64,000 bases of DNA. Origin: Cryomorpha sp963836915 (GTDB lineage: Bacteria > Bacteroidota > Bacteroidia > Flavobacteriales_D > Cryomorphaceae). Location: NCBI GenBank assembly GCA_963836915.1, contig CAWILH010000002.1, positions 1,860,001-1,924,000 on the forward strand. Direction: 5' to 3'. Positions 25,062 through 33,427 of the stretch are shown piece by piece. The translations under genes were made by a program, and so were the position numbers. The notes under the pieces were generated by a model, which was not told where the DNA came from, made no database searches, and saw nothing but the letters and a program-made list of their open reading frames with translations. Each line of letters opens with the position of its first letter. The first letter of the stretch is position 1.

Positions 25062-25286
25062 TTAATTATTTGGATCTTCTTCGAGCTTCTTTACCTTACG
25101 GTCAATGCTAAATAGATAAGCGACCAAGAGTATAAAGACGAGGGCGACCACTCCCACGACGACATTTATCTTACCCGATTCAAACATGGTATTTTCCAAC
25201 CATCCCAAACCTTCCTGAGCGTGTGCCGAATACGCCATTAATGTCAGGAATAAGACAAATAAAGCGGTGACTTGTTTATTAATCAT
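25062..25286 (-). CDS. CcmD-like small membrane protein
   Basis: A 74-residue protein with a signal-like N-terminal helix (VTALFVLFLTLMAYSAHAQ), a short loop, then a second membrane helix (INVVVGVVALVFILLVAYLFSI) and a charged tail DRKVKKLEED. Position between ccmC and ccmE and this topology match the Bacteroidota CcmD family. CcmD in other bacteria helps release holo-CcmE from CcmABC. It overlaps ccmC by 8 bp. Confidence 0.88.
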   Translation of the reverse strand: MINKQVTALFVLFLTLMAYSAHAQEGLGWLENTMFESGKINVVVGVVALVFILLVAYLFSIDRKVKKLEEDPNN

Positions 25287-26358
25287 TGATCATAATTTTC
25301 TTGAAATTCAACTTTGCCAAACGGTACTTGACTTGAAATATCCAAACCGCCATTCCTATCCATCCGATGATGGCTGGGTAGAAGATCATGCGCATGGTAT
25401 CGTCCAGATCATACTGACTGAAGGCCGGATTCCCCCCAACGCCAGGGTGCAATGAATCGGTCATTCGCGGAAGCACCATTACAAAAACGAGCATCATCAC
25501 AAACGCGAAGATATTATAGACTGCGCCGAGCCGCGCAGACTTTTCCCGGTCGGTGACCGAAGATTTAAGAACGAAGTAGGCCAAATAGATCAGCACTGCC
25601 ATGGCCGCGCCATTGAGCCGCGGATCGGCCACCCACCATGCGCCCCACGTAAATCTGGCCCATAGGCTGCCGGTAGCCAGGCCAATGAATGAAAATAACA
25701 GTCCCACTTGAGCGGCATTTTCGGCGGCGAGATCAAATCTCAGCGCCCCGATACCACCCTGGCTATCGCCAAAACTATCGCCGGCGCCACCGCTATTCCG
25801 CAGATATCGAATGCTGAAAATCAGAGAGATGAGCATGATAAAAATCATGGCAAACCAAGATGGGACGTGGTAAAAGATATTCCTTATCGTCTCATTGAGA
25901 ATGGGTTGGTTTGGAAAGCTGACCTGATCGGGCCCGGCAGCGAGCTCTCCCACGCAGTTGCCCATCACATCGGGATTTACGGTTACTTCCAGCTTGCTCT
26001 GAAGCAATGCGCTGGGCAGGAACAGGGTACCATCTACTGGATTATTCACGTAAAGATCAAAGAAGGCGTCGCGTATTTTTTCGGTGATGCTGAAGGTCAC
26101 CCGAAGATGGTTTTCATCAAGCACCTTCATTTCATACGGACAGAAGGTGGCGTCGCCATTGGAAAGCCATACTTTATTGGCGTCTCCAGCTTCTGCAAAA
26201 TGGGTGTTATAACCGGTGATGGTTATCTGGCTCACCCCATTATTGATCAGGGCAGGAGAAACAGAAGGCACCCCGGGCGAAAGCGGTATTCTCAGACCAA
26301 AAACCAAGGTAGCAAGTACAAGGAAAGCGGAAAGGAATTTCCACCAATAATCAGACAT
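25279..26358 (-). CDS. ccmC: CcmC/CcsA haem-handling protein with an extra periplasmic domain
   Basis: A 359-residue protein, starting at ATG 26358 (MSDYWWKFLSAFLVLATLVFG), 14 bp after ccmB; a longer frame upstream would overlap ccmB. The WWD motif WGAWWVADPRLNGAAM and flanking helices (RNIFYHVPSWFAM with conserved His) mark CcmC, which loads haem on CcmE. Between helix 1 and helix 2 there is a roughly 130-residue beta-type insert (about residues 25-160: SVSPALINNGVSQITITGYN, VTFSITEKIRDAFFDLYVNN) not present in the ~245-residue proteobacterial CcmC. Its role is unknown. Confidence 0.9.
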   Translation of the reverse strand: MSDYWWKFLSAFLVLATLVFGLRIPLSPGVPSVSPALINNGVSQITITGYNTHFAEAGDANKVWLSNGDATFCPYEMKVLDENHLRVTFSITEKIRDAFFDLYVNNPVDGTLFLPSALLQSKLEVTVNPDVMGNCVGELAAGPDQVSFPNQPILNETIRNIFYHVPSWFAMIFIMLISLIFSIRYLRNSGGAGDSFGDSQGGIGALRFDLAAENAAQVGLLFSFIGLATGSLWARFTWGAWWVADPRLNGAAMAVLIYLAYFVLKSSVTDREKSARLGAVYNIFAFVMMLVFVMVLPRMTDSLHPGVGGNPAFSQYDLDDTMRMIFYPAIIGWIGMAVWIFQVKYRLAKLNFKKIMIND

Positions 26359-26372
26359 AAAATCCCTGCGAA

Positions 26373-27038
26373 TTATTCGCGCCAAAGGTAGGGAAATAAA
26401 ATATAAGAAAGCCCTAAGGACAAGGCCGAAATGGCTATGAGTTGATAGGCGTAGGTTGAATTTACCGACCATGCCAAACCATCGATCGCATTCTTGGAAA
26501 AGCGAATGAGAATGAGCAACATGGGCAGTACGATGGGTAGCCCCAGCACCGCCATAAGACCTAGGTTATTATCCGTTTGTGCGGCCAGCGCCGATACCAG
26601 AGTAAGCGAAAAGGCTAGACCCAGCGCACCAAGTATTAGCGCAAGGATGAGCGAAAACCAATCTGCCCGCTGCAAGGGGCCCGTACCTATCATGATGGCG
26701 TAGATTATAAAACTAGCGCCTACCATGGCGAGCAACAAGAAGGCGTTATAGAGCATCTTCCCGATGATCACGCTTTCGGGACGTGCCAAGGTGAAAAGAT
26801 AAAGCCGGCGCCCGCTCGTCTCGACCGAAAAACTTCTAGAAGCGGCATTGAAAGCGGCAAAGAGAATGATGATCCAGAAAAGGGTGTTCCAGGTCACTAC
26901 ATCGACTACCTGCTTAAAACCCATATAAGCTACAAAGATGGAAGCGATCACGTATAAAAAAATACTTCCCAAGGCATGGCGCTGCCGCCATTCCATGCGG
27001 AGGTCTTTGGAGAATACGGCGGCTATTTCGGAGCGCAT
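26373..27038 (-). CDS. ccmB: Haem ABC exporter permease CcmB
   Basis: A 221-residue permease with six membrane helices. Diagnostic stretches are KDLRMEWRQRHALGSIFLYV (residues 10-29) and SRSFSVETSGRRLYLFTLARPESVIIGKM. With CcmA (ATPase, not in the window) and CcmC it forms the complex that drives haem-CcmE release. It is the first gene of the ccm run; the 5' flank to ridA on the other strand is 142 bp. The family is usually near this length, so it is intact. Confidence 0.92.
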   Translation of the reverse strand: MRSEIAAVFSKDLRMEWRQRHALGSIFLYVIASIFVAYMGFKQVVDVVTWNTLFWIIILFAAFNAASRSFSVETSGRRLYLFTLARPESVIIGKMLYNAFLLLAMVGASFIIYAIMIGTGPLQRADWFSLILALILGALGLAFSLTLVSALAAQTDNNLGLMAVLGLPIVLPMLLILIRFSKNAIDGLAWSVNSTYAYQLIAISALSLGLSYILFPYLWRE

Positions 27039-27180
27039 GGGCTCAAAGGTAGGGTTTTGGGGTGGGTGCGGTTTCTTTAGAACATCTGTTTCGGGAAATC
27101 GCTCACCAAATTTTTGAATTTTTCGAAATCGCAGGGCAAGATAATCTTAAAACCCGACCTTCACGGCAAACTAAAATTCT

Positions 27181-27558
27181 ATGAAACCCTATTATACCGA
27201 AAATGCCCCTACCCCGATTGGCCCTTATAGCCAAGCCATATCGCACGGCAACACGCTTTACATCAGTGGCCAAGTTGCGCTAGACCCGGCTACGGGAAAG
27301 ATGGACGACGAAAATATCGAAACCGAAACCCACCGCGTGATGAAAAATCTTGAAGCGGTACTAAAATCGGCCGGACTTGATTTTTCACAACTCATCAAGT
27401 GCTCAATATTCATTCTCGACATGGATCAGTTTGCCACGATCAACGAGATATACGGTAGTTATTTTCATGCCAATTACCCGGCCCGCGAGACGGTCGAAGT
27501 AAAAAAGCTTCCCGCCGGAGCAAGGGTTGAAATATCGGCTATTGCAGCGCTTCCCTAG
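27181..27558 (+). CDS. ridA: RidA enamine/imine deaminase
   Basis: A 125-residue YjgF/YER057c/UK114 protein that hydrolyses reactive 2-aminoacrylate and other enamines made by PLP enzymes. The start NAPTPIGPYSQAI, SGQVALDP, the catalytic Arg in NYPARETVEV and the closing VEISAIAALP are all present. It is transcribed away from ccmB. Its stop overlaps by 4 bp the end of the membrane-protein gene on the other strand. Confidence 0.96.
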   Translation: MKPYYTENAPTPIGPYSQAISHGNTLYISGQVALDPATGKMDDENIETETHRVMKNLEAVLKSAGLDFSQLIKCSIFILDMDQFATINEIYGSYFHANYPARETVEVKKLPAGARVEISAIAALP

Positions 27559-28073
27559 TGCAGATGCTTTCGGTTGACTCCGTAAAGGATGATAAAGATG
27601 ATACCGATAAGCGCAATAAAACCGTACATAAAACCAGTTACAAGGTTCACCCCCATGATGGCTAGCGGAACGATCACCCCGATCACCTTGGCTCCAATAT
27701 AGGTGTAATAGCCAGATTTTTTAAGGGTGAACATAAGGTAGGCACCAAGAATGGAAAGCACCGATGCGAGAATACCAACGATGGCCAAAGTGGTAGCATT
27801 CTCCATGCCTGCCTGCATACTTTCATTGGCCGCCGACATCATGCTTTCTACCATTTCTTGCGATTTGGCATCTGCTCCACCCATAGCTTGGGCGGCCTGC
27901 TCCATGGATTGTTCGAAGCTAGCTTGATCAAAAGTGTTTTCACTGAAAAGTGCACGCACCCCTTGAATTAATGTCCATCCCGAAACGATAAACGTAATTA
28001 TGCAAAGTACGGTAAGGAAGGTAGGGCGCTTTGCCGTGGTGGTCTCTGCGCTGTAGTCGATTGGTTCTGTCAT
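27555..28073 (-). CDS. Small polytopic membrane protein of unknown function
   Basis: A 172-residue protein with four predicted membrane helices: LTVLCIITFIVSGWTLIQGV (residues 18-37), a Met/Gln-rich soluble loop (about 45-92: EQSMEQAAQAMGGADAKSQEM), then LAIVGILASVLSILGAYLM, VIGVIVPLAIMGVNLV and YGFIALIGIIFIILYGV. No family with a known role is recognised. Convergent with ridA and preceded by a TGAGTCG heptamer tract. Confidence 0.75.
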   Translation of the reverse strand: MTEPIDYSAETTTAKRPTFLTVLCIITFIVSGWTLIQGVRALFSENTFDQASFEQSMEQAAQAMGGADAKSQEMVESMMSAANESMQAGMENATTLAIVGILASVLSILGAYLMFTLKKSGYYTYIGAKVIGVIVPLAIMGVNLVTGFMYGFIALIGIIFIILYGVNRKHLH

Positions 28074-28097
28074 TTTTTTTGTTTTTGGGTGAGGTTT

Positions 28098-28153
28098 TGA
28101 GTCGTGAGTCGTGAGTCGTGAGTTATGAGTCGTGAGTTATGAGTCGTGAGTTT
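28098..28153. repeat. TGAGTCG/TGAGTTA heptamer tandem repeat
   Basis: Eight consecutive seven-base units: TGAGTCG three times, then TGAGTTA and TGAGTCG alternating, ending TGAGTTT. It lies between the start of the membrane-protein gene and the end of the M61 gene. Seven-base period rules out a conserved frame. One of several heptamer tracts in this window, each with its own word. Confidence 0.92.
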
Positions 28154-28242
28154 CCCGACGATCGTAGTGAGTGCGTAGGTATGTTTCGGGACTTTGAGGT
28201 GTGTTGTAGGTATCGGTTTGGCTATGTCATATTTCTTTAGTT

Positions 28243-29982
28243 TCATTGTGCAGAGTCTAGTTGGGTTTGCTGACCCAAAGAACGCCAATTCTCAAAAATA
28301 GCATTATCAGCGGCTTCGGCCTTCACAACGCGGTATTTTTTTATCCACATCTTACCATCGGCGTTTAGGGTTATATTTTTTTCGCGGAAGCCAGACTTGG
28401 CCGCTACCTTGATGGTTTTTGCTTCGGCTTGCTCTTGGTCAAAATATTTGGCGGCGACATCATCGTTGATTTCTACCAAAACATCTCCAAACCAGAGTCC
28501 AGAAGTCTCTGCCGGCGAGCCTTCAAGAACATTCGTAACCGTCCAATCGGTACCGATGAGCGAAGCGCTAAATCCAAAATTGGTCTCGAAGGATTTATCG
28601 CTGGCGCTGCTTTCTATTTTGAGTCCTGCTATGGGAAGCGCTTCTTTTACGAGCGATTCCAGCTTGCCCCTGCCATCGAGTGCATCTTGCCTGATGCGAT
28701 CCCAATCAAAAGGAGCAGTTGCAGCCAGTTCATCCCAGTACTGATCTTCCGTAAATCCCCTTTGCTGCCCATATTTCTCGTAGAGCACGCGCATCACATT
28801 GCTCAGGCCGGCTTCTCCCGAAGTAGCATTTAGCAAATGCATATCGCAGACCAATGCGAGTAGCGCACCTTCTACATAAATACTCACTTTTCGGCGGGGC
28901 ATCCCCTTCACATATCCATCTACCCAAGTATCTACCGAGCTATCGGCCAAGCTATTGTAAAAACGGCCTTCATTATCCATATGGCGCTGTACATGTGTGC
29001 TAAGCTCGTTTAAAAATCCTTGATCTGAGAAGAATCTTGATTGCCAAAGCATCCAATCCCCCATATAAGTGGTCACCCCTTCGGCCACGTAGCCCATGCG
29101 GGAAAACATTGATTTGCTATAATCATAGGGTGTCCAATCGGCCGGGCGAAGGCTCTTCACATTCCAGGTATGGTAGAGTTCATGTGAAGAAACGCCGAGC
29201 AGTTCTTTATAAATCTTCGGATCATCAAGCTCCGCAGAAGGCCCGAGAATGATGACCGTACTCGATTCATGCTCTACCCCGTGGTATGCCTTTACCGGAA
29301 GGAAAAGCATCAAAAAACGGTAGCGGTCTACCGGCATCGACCCAAACGCATCGATCTGGCTTTGGCTGAAAGCCTTAAACTCCTGCACCAGCTGTTCGCG
29401 ATCTTTCACACCATCCCCACAGATGTCGATATAAAAGGGAATGCCGTCGATCTCGTAAGTGTAGGTATCGATATGCGGGGCAGCCAAAATCGGGGTATCC
29501 AGTAATTGCTGCATGTCGGCAGCGACATACTTCGTGGGCGAGTGCTTTCCTTCGGCTTCGTCAAAAGAACTCACCATGTGCCATCCATTCGGCACGACCA
29601 CTTCGAGCGATGCCGGCTCATGCTCCATTCCTATAATATACACGAGGCTATTCACCGGATTTATGAGCAACAGCTCTCCGTCAAAATAAGTATTGCCCGC
29701 AGCGATTTCGCTTGCATAACAGTCATAGGTAATGGTTATTTCGGTACCCGGGCTGGCATGGATCTGCCATCTATTGGGGCTCGACTTTCGGTAGGTGAGC
29801 GATTCGCCATTGGCGGAAGCCTTAAAACCACGATAATTTCGGGCAAAGTTTCCCGCTTCATACCTGCCTGGGCGCCACTTCGGCACTTGGATGGTAGACT
29901 TTGAATTTCGCGCTACGAAAGTAAAACTGATCTGTAAGGTATGCTGGCTCGCCTGAGAGGCGGTGATGCGGTAGGTATTCAT
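28243..29982 (-). CDS. M61 family glycyl aminopeptidase-like metalloprotease with PDZ domain
   Basis: A 579-residue protein. An N-terminal beta domain (residues ~1-160) is followed by the thermolysin-like catalytic region with zinc motif HELYHTWNVKSLRP (HExxH) and the downstream Glu in YVAEGVTTYMGD. The C-terminal PDZ domain is at about 470-560 (ASLIGTDWTVTNVLEGSPAE, GLWFGDVLVEINDD). M61 enzymes (prototype: Sphingomonas glycyl aminopeptidase) cleave N-terminal Gly/Ala. No signal peptide is evident, so a cytoplasmic location is likely. Confidence 0.9.
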   Translation of the reverse strand: MNTYRITASQASQHTLQISFTFVARNSKSTIQVPKWRPGRYEAGNFARNYRGFKASANGESLTYRKSSPNRWQIHASPGTEITITYDCYASEIAAGNTYFDGELLLINPVNSLVYIIGMEHEPASLEVVVPNGWHMVSSFDEAEGKHSPTKYVAADMQQLLDTPILAAPHIDTYTYEIDGIPFYIDICGDGVKDREQLVQEFKAFSQSQIDAFGSMPVDRYRFLMLFLPVKAYHGVEHESSTVIILGPSAELDDPKIYKELLGVSSHELYHTWNVKSLRPADWTPYDYSKSMFSRMGYVAEGVTTYMGDWMLWQSRFFSDQGFLNELSTHVQRHMDNEGRFYNSLADSSVDTWVDGYVKGMPRRKVSIYVEGALLALVCDMHLLNATSGEAGLSNVMRVLYEKYGQQRGFTEDQYWDELAATAPFDWDRIRQDALDGRGKLESLVKEALPIAGLKIESSASDKSFETNFGFSASLIGTDWTVTNVLEGSPAETSGLWFGDVLVEINDDVAAKYFDQEQAEAKTIKVAAKSGFREKNITLNADGKMWIKKYRVVKAEAADNAIFENWRSLGQQTQLDSAQ

Positions 29983-30112
29983 CTAAAACTGTGGCTTTCG
30001 CCAAATGTATAAAAATAGATGACAGTTAAAGCACCTGCGGTCTAAAGCCTTGTACACAGGTCTGTTCGTTTTTTGCAAAAGCAGAAGATCGCCACCGATC
30101 AAGCATTTTTTC

Positions 30113-30120
30113 TACTTTTG
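30113..30120 (+). promoter_or_regulatory. Bacteroidota -7 box upstream of lpdA
   Basis: TACTTTTG fits the TAnnTTTG consensus of the Bacteroidota housekeeping sigma factor exactly, 33 bp before the lpdA ATG. Transcription would start near 30127. No convincing TTTG at -33 was seen at the usual spacing. Confidence 0.55.
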
Positions 30121-30152
30121 CACCCTCTAATATTCAAGCAAAACTTCTTAGA

Positions 30153-31541
30153 ATGAAATACGATGTAATAGTAGTAGGCAGTGGCCCCGGCGGATACGTA
30201 ACAGCAATAAGAGCCAGCCAGTTAGGCTTTAAAGTAGCCGTGGTAGAACGCGAATCACTCGGTGGTATTTGCCTAAACTGGGGCTGCATTCCCACCAAGG
30301 CATTGCTGAAAAGCGCCAATGTGTTTGAATACATTTCGCATGCAGCAGACTATGGCATCAAGCTGGAAAAGCCCGCGGTAGACTTTGGTGGAATGATAAA
30401 GCGAAGCCGGGGTGTAGCCGACGGAATGAGCAAGGGCGTGACATTCCTGATGAAGAAGAATAAGATAGACGTGCTGATGGGTAATGGAACCTTGAAGACC
30501 GGCAAGAAGGTAGAAGTGAAAGGTGAAGACGGCAAAACCACGGTTTACGATGCAGATCATATCATCGTGGCCACGGGTGCCCGAGCCAAGGAGCTGCCAA
30601 ACGTAAAGATAGACGGTGAGAAGGTGATCGAGTACCGCAAGGCGATGTCGATGGATAACCAGCCCAAAAAATTGGTCGTGATGGGTAGCGGAGCCATAGG
30701 CTGCGAGTTTGCTTATTTCTATAATTCAATCGGCACTGAAGTTACGATCGTTGAGTATCTTGATAATATAGTGCCCCGCGAAGACGAAGAAGTATCGAAG
30801 CAGCTGGCGCGGTCTTTTAAGAAGGCGGGAATCAAGATAATGACGGGCGCCGCAGTTGAGAATGTTGATACCAGCGGGAGCGGCTGCAAGGTAAAAGTGA
30901 AAACATCAAAGGGTGAAGAAACGCTGGAGTGCGATGTGGTGCTCAGTGCTGTCGGCGTTACCGCAAATATTCAAAACATAGGTCTCGAAGATGTCGGGAT
31001 AGCCACTGACAAAGGCCTTATAAAAGTTGATGAGTTTTATAAAACGAATATACCCGGCTATTACGCCATTGGCGACTGCGTGCCCGGCCCTGCCTTAGCG
31101 CATGTGGCGAGCGCCGAAGGGATCATCTGTGTAGAAAAAATAAAAGGCGAGCATACCGAGCCGCTCGATTATGGCAATATACCCGGTTGCACCTATTGTT
31201 CTCCAGAGATCGCATCGGTAGGGATGACCGAAGCTGAAGCAAAGGATGCCGGCCACGAAGTGAAAATCGGGAAGTTTCCATTTTCAGCATCCGGAAAGGC
31301 AAAAGCCGCAGGTGCCAGCGATGGATTTGTGAAACTGATCTTTGATGCCAAATACGGAGAACTGCTTGGTGGCCATATGATCGGTAACAATGTAACGGAG
31401 ATGGTAGCCGAGCTGGTATCGATACGAAAACTGGAAACCACCGGCCATGAGATTATCAAAACAGTGCACCCACACCCTACGATGAGCGAAGCCATCATGG
31501 AAGCGGCTGCGGCTGCGTATGATGAGGTTATTCATCTTTGA
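30153..31541 (+). CDS. lpdA: Dihydrolipoyl dehydrogenase
   Basis: A 462-residue FAD flavoprotein (E3) that reoxidises dihydrolipoamide in 2-oxoacid dehydrogenase complexes or glycine cleavage. FAD site GSGPGGYVTAIRASQLG (residues 9-25), redox-active pair Cys40/Cys45 in GGICLNWGCIPTK, NAD site MGSGAIGCEFAYFYNSIG, second FAD motif YAIGDCVPGPALAHVAS and catalytic HPHPTMSEAIMEA near the C-terminus. Full length. A heptamer tract and IS3 copy 2 follow within 50 bp, after the stop, so the gene is undamaged. Confidence 0.97.
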   Translation: MKYDVIVVGSGPGGYVTAIRASQLGFKVAVVERESLGGICLNWGCIPTKALLKSANVFEYISHAADYGIKLEKPAVDFGGMIKRSRGVADGMSKGVTFLMKKNKIDVLMGNGTLKTGKKVEVKGEDGKTTVYDADHIIVATGARAKELPNVKIDGEKVIEYRKAMSMDNQPKKLVVMGSGAIGCEFAYFYNSIGTEVTIVEYLDNIVPREDEEVSKQLARSFKKAGIKIMTGAAVENVDTSGSGCKVKVKTSKGEETLECDVVLSAVGVTANIQNIGLEDVGIATDKGLIKVDEFYKTNIPGYYAIGDCVPGPALAHVASAEGIICVEKIKGEHTEPLDYGNIPGCTYCSPEIASVGMTEAEAKDAGHEVKIGKFPFSASGKAKAAGASDGFVKLIFDAKYGELLGGHMIGNNVTEMVAELVSIRKLETTGHEIIKTVHPHPTMSEAIMEAAAAAYDEVIHL

Positions 31542-31545
31542 TTTT

Positions 31546-31587
31546 TGGGTTTGGTTGTTGGTTGTTGGTTGTTGGTTATTGGTTATT
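31546..31587. repeat. GTTGGTT heptamer tract at the edge of IS3 copy 2
   Basis: Six seven-base units (TTTGGTT, GTTGGTT three times, ATTGGTT and a partial ATT) stop exactly at the IS3 end. Beyond the other end of the element the sequence resumes TATTGGTTCTTGGTA, so the IS landed inside or at the margin of the tract. In IS orientation the tract reads AACCAAC. Confidence 0.9.
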
Positions 31588-31597
31588 TGTCCCAATA

Positions 31598-32476
31598 CTA
31601 AATACGGTTGACCATTTTCTCACTATGTGTTATTAAATGTAACTCTTTCTTTTTTGCTTCTTTTTTCTTTGTTAGTAACCCGGGTTTTTGTTGATAACCG
31701 AAGTGTACATCAGCTGGGGTTCTGAGCTTCAGGCTCCTATGTGGTCTAAGATGGTTGTAGTTGTGAGCGGCTTGTTTGAGTTTTGTCCACAACTGGCTAA
31801 AATCCTGGGGATTCCAAGGTTTTAAGTATTCGTTTTTAATGATGCCATTTATGCGTTCGGCGTGTGCGTTCTCGTATACAGATTCAGCCATACTGTTGAT
31901 AATCCGCCCCTTGGTTATCTGTAAAAACTTCTTGCTATAGTATTGTCCACCCCCATCAGAGTGAAAGATGAGTTGTTGATCCTGGTTGTAATCCTTCCAG
32001 GCCATCTTAAAAGCGGGTATTGTTGTATGGGTAGTTAAGAGCCTTTTGCTCAGATTATAACCGACAATAAGCCTGCTGAAAAGATCGAGAATAAAGGTCA
32101 TGTAGTTGTATCGTTCTCCAAGCTGATAATAGGTGATATCGCTCACCCAAACTTGGTTGACACGTGTCAACTTGATAGAGTCAACTAAGTTGGGAAATCG
32201 TATCACCCCATTGCTGTCGGTAGTTCTCTTAAAATTCCGTTTCCTTTTAATACAGAAGCCCATATCGCGGTAGAGTGCGAGGAATCGATCGCGTCCGGTG
32301 TAATCGGGTAAGAGCATGGAATGCATTTTCACAGCACCCATTTTTGGGTGATCATCGCGGAGTTCGTGCAGCAGGTATTCAATCTGGCACCACTCATCGG
32401 TTTTGTTCAGCAATCGCTGATACCTCTGATGAATATTTTGCCTGCTTGTTTTAGCAAATTGATAGATCAAACGCAT
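31598..32476 (-). CDS. IS3-family transposase OrfB, copy 2
   Basis: A 292-residue DDE integrase domain with the triad in VSDITYYQLG, HSDGGGQYY and AERINGIIKNEY. The frame upstream of its ATG is open back to the A9G run in orfA, so a -1 slip would give the OrfAB transposase. Differences from copy 3 are few (DYTGRD for DYIGRD, RYNYM for RYYYM, KQAAHN for KQAVHN). Confidence 0.95.
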   Translation of the reverse strand: MRLIYQFAKTSRQNIHQRYQRLLNKTDEWCQIEYLLHELRDDHPKMGAVKMHSMLLPDYTGRDRFLALYRDMGFCIKRKRNFKRTTDSNGVIRFPNLVDSIKLTRVNQVWVSDITYYQLGERYNYMTFILDLFSRLIVGYNLSKRLLTTHTTIPAFKMAWKDYNQDQQLIFHSDGGGQYYSKKFLQITKGRIINSMAESVYENAHAERINGIIKNEYLKPWNPQDFSQLWTKLKQAAHNYNHLRPHRSLKLRTPADVHFGYQQKPGLLTKKKEAKKKELHLITHSEKMVNRI

Positions 32477-32478
32477 TT

Positions 32479-32898
32479 TTAGTCTGTGTTTGTCTTTGTT
32501 TTCCCTGAACCAGATGACTGTGTGGAGCCAAGCTTTTTTTTTATGTCTACCCCATACATTTCTTCCGCAACCTCAATGAGTTTGTCCTTAAATTCAATCT
32601 CTACCTGCTTTTGTCCCAGCAGTTTCTGTAGCTCAGCGATTTGCTCTCTTAGGGCTTTTAATTTGGCGGTATCACTCATTGGCTCAACTATTTGTCGCAC
32701 TCCTTGCGTCTTAAGAACGGAGAATTTATCAACCCAGTTGTAGACTGCTGTAGAGCTTACGTCGTATTCTCTACAAATATCGCAAACCCTGGTTTGATTT
32801 AGCTCCAACTCTCTAACCTTCTTGAGCTTAAAGCTATCACTGAAAACGCGATTTCTTCTTGGGTTGGATCTTACTCCAATCGACTTTTTACTTGCCAT
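32479..32898 (-). CDS. IS3-family OrfA, copy 2
   Basis: 139 residues from the ATG reading MASKKSIGV; an upstream TTG frame reaching 32931 begins inside the inverted repeat and is less likely. Helix-turn-helix CDICREYDVSSTAVYNWV binds the IS ends; the C-terminal leucine-rich segment (LREQIAELQKLLGQKQ) is the oligomerisation helix. The frameshift site lies near its 3' end. Confidence 0.93.
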   Translation of the reverse strand: MASKKSIGVRSNPRRNRVFSDSFKLKKVRELELNQTRVCDICREYDVSSTAVYNWVDKFSVLKTQGVRQIVEPMSDTAKLKALREQIAELQKLLGQKQVEIEFKDKLIEVAEEMYGVDIKKKLGSTQSSGSGKTKTNTD

Positions 32899-33156
32899 TT
32901 TTCTATCCGGTTTAGGGTGAAAAATGGTCAACTTATTTCAGTACGGGACATATTGGTTCTTGGTACCAAAAGAACCCACATCCTGCTGTAATTAAAATTA
33001 TATTTAAGGGTTTTTTTTCTTAGTGCTTTTTATGTTTCACGATGGTTCGGGATGTATCGGGAGTTAAAGGTGATTCACCGACGGGTTGCGGTCGCTGGGG
33101 TAATGTAGAAGGTTCATTTTGAATGGTTATTCGAAAATATCCATGCGTGAAAGAAC

Positions 33157-33226
33157 AGCTTGTAGCTTGTGGCTTGTGACTTGCAGCTTAACGCTGGCAG
33201 CTTGCGACTTAAAGCTTGCAGCTTTC
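33157..33226. repeat. AGCTTGT/AGCTTGC heptamer tract
   Basis: Ten back-to-back seven-base units: AGCTTGT, AGCTTGT, GGCTTGT, GACTTGC, AGCTTAA, CGCTGGC, AGCTTGC, GACTTAA, AGCTTGC, AGCTTTC. The words are close to those of the 14-kb array read on the other strand (GCAAGCT). The rest of the gene-free stretch 32951-33427 shows no further structure. Confidence 0.9.
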
Positions 33227-33427
33227 CCTATGACCAAGCCTGATTTTCATCTTTCCAAAAGGACGATGTTCTTATAAAAAAAATCAACCCACAACCCTTC
33301 CATTTCACATATTTTAATGAGCCGCCGGAACTAAAGTTGAAAGGGGCTGTTAATTTTACAGATTGATGTAGTGCTCTTAACCGGCCATATCAACGAATAT
33401 TTTAAATCACTAAAACATTAAACCAAT

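Larger units (their letters stand above)
31588..32950 (-). mobile_element. IS3-family element, copy 2, intact
   Basis: 1363 bp with ends TGTCCC...GGGACA and longer imperfect inverted repeats (GTTGACCATTTT). Carries orfA and orfB in minus orientation with an A9G slippery run between them (32533-32542 on the complementary strand). Nearly identical to copies at 2404 and 39526, so transposition was recent. No clear target duplication can be read because the flanks are repetitive. Confidence 0.96.
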
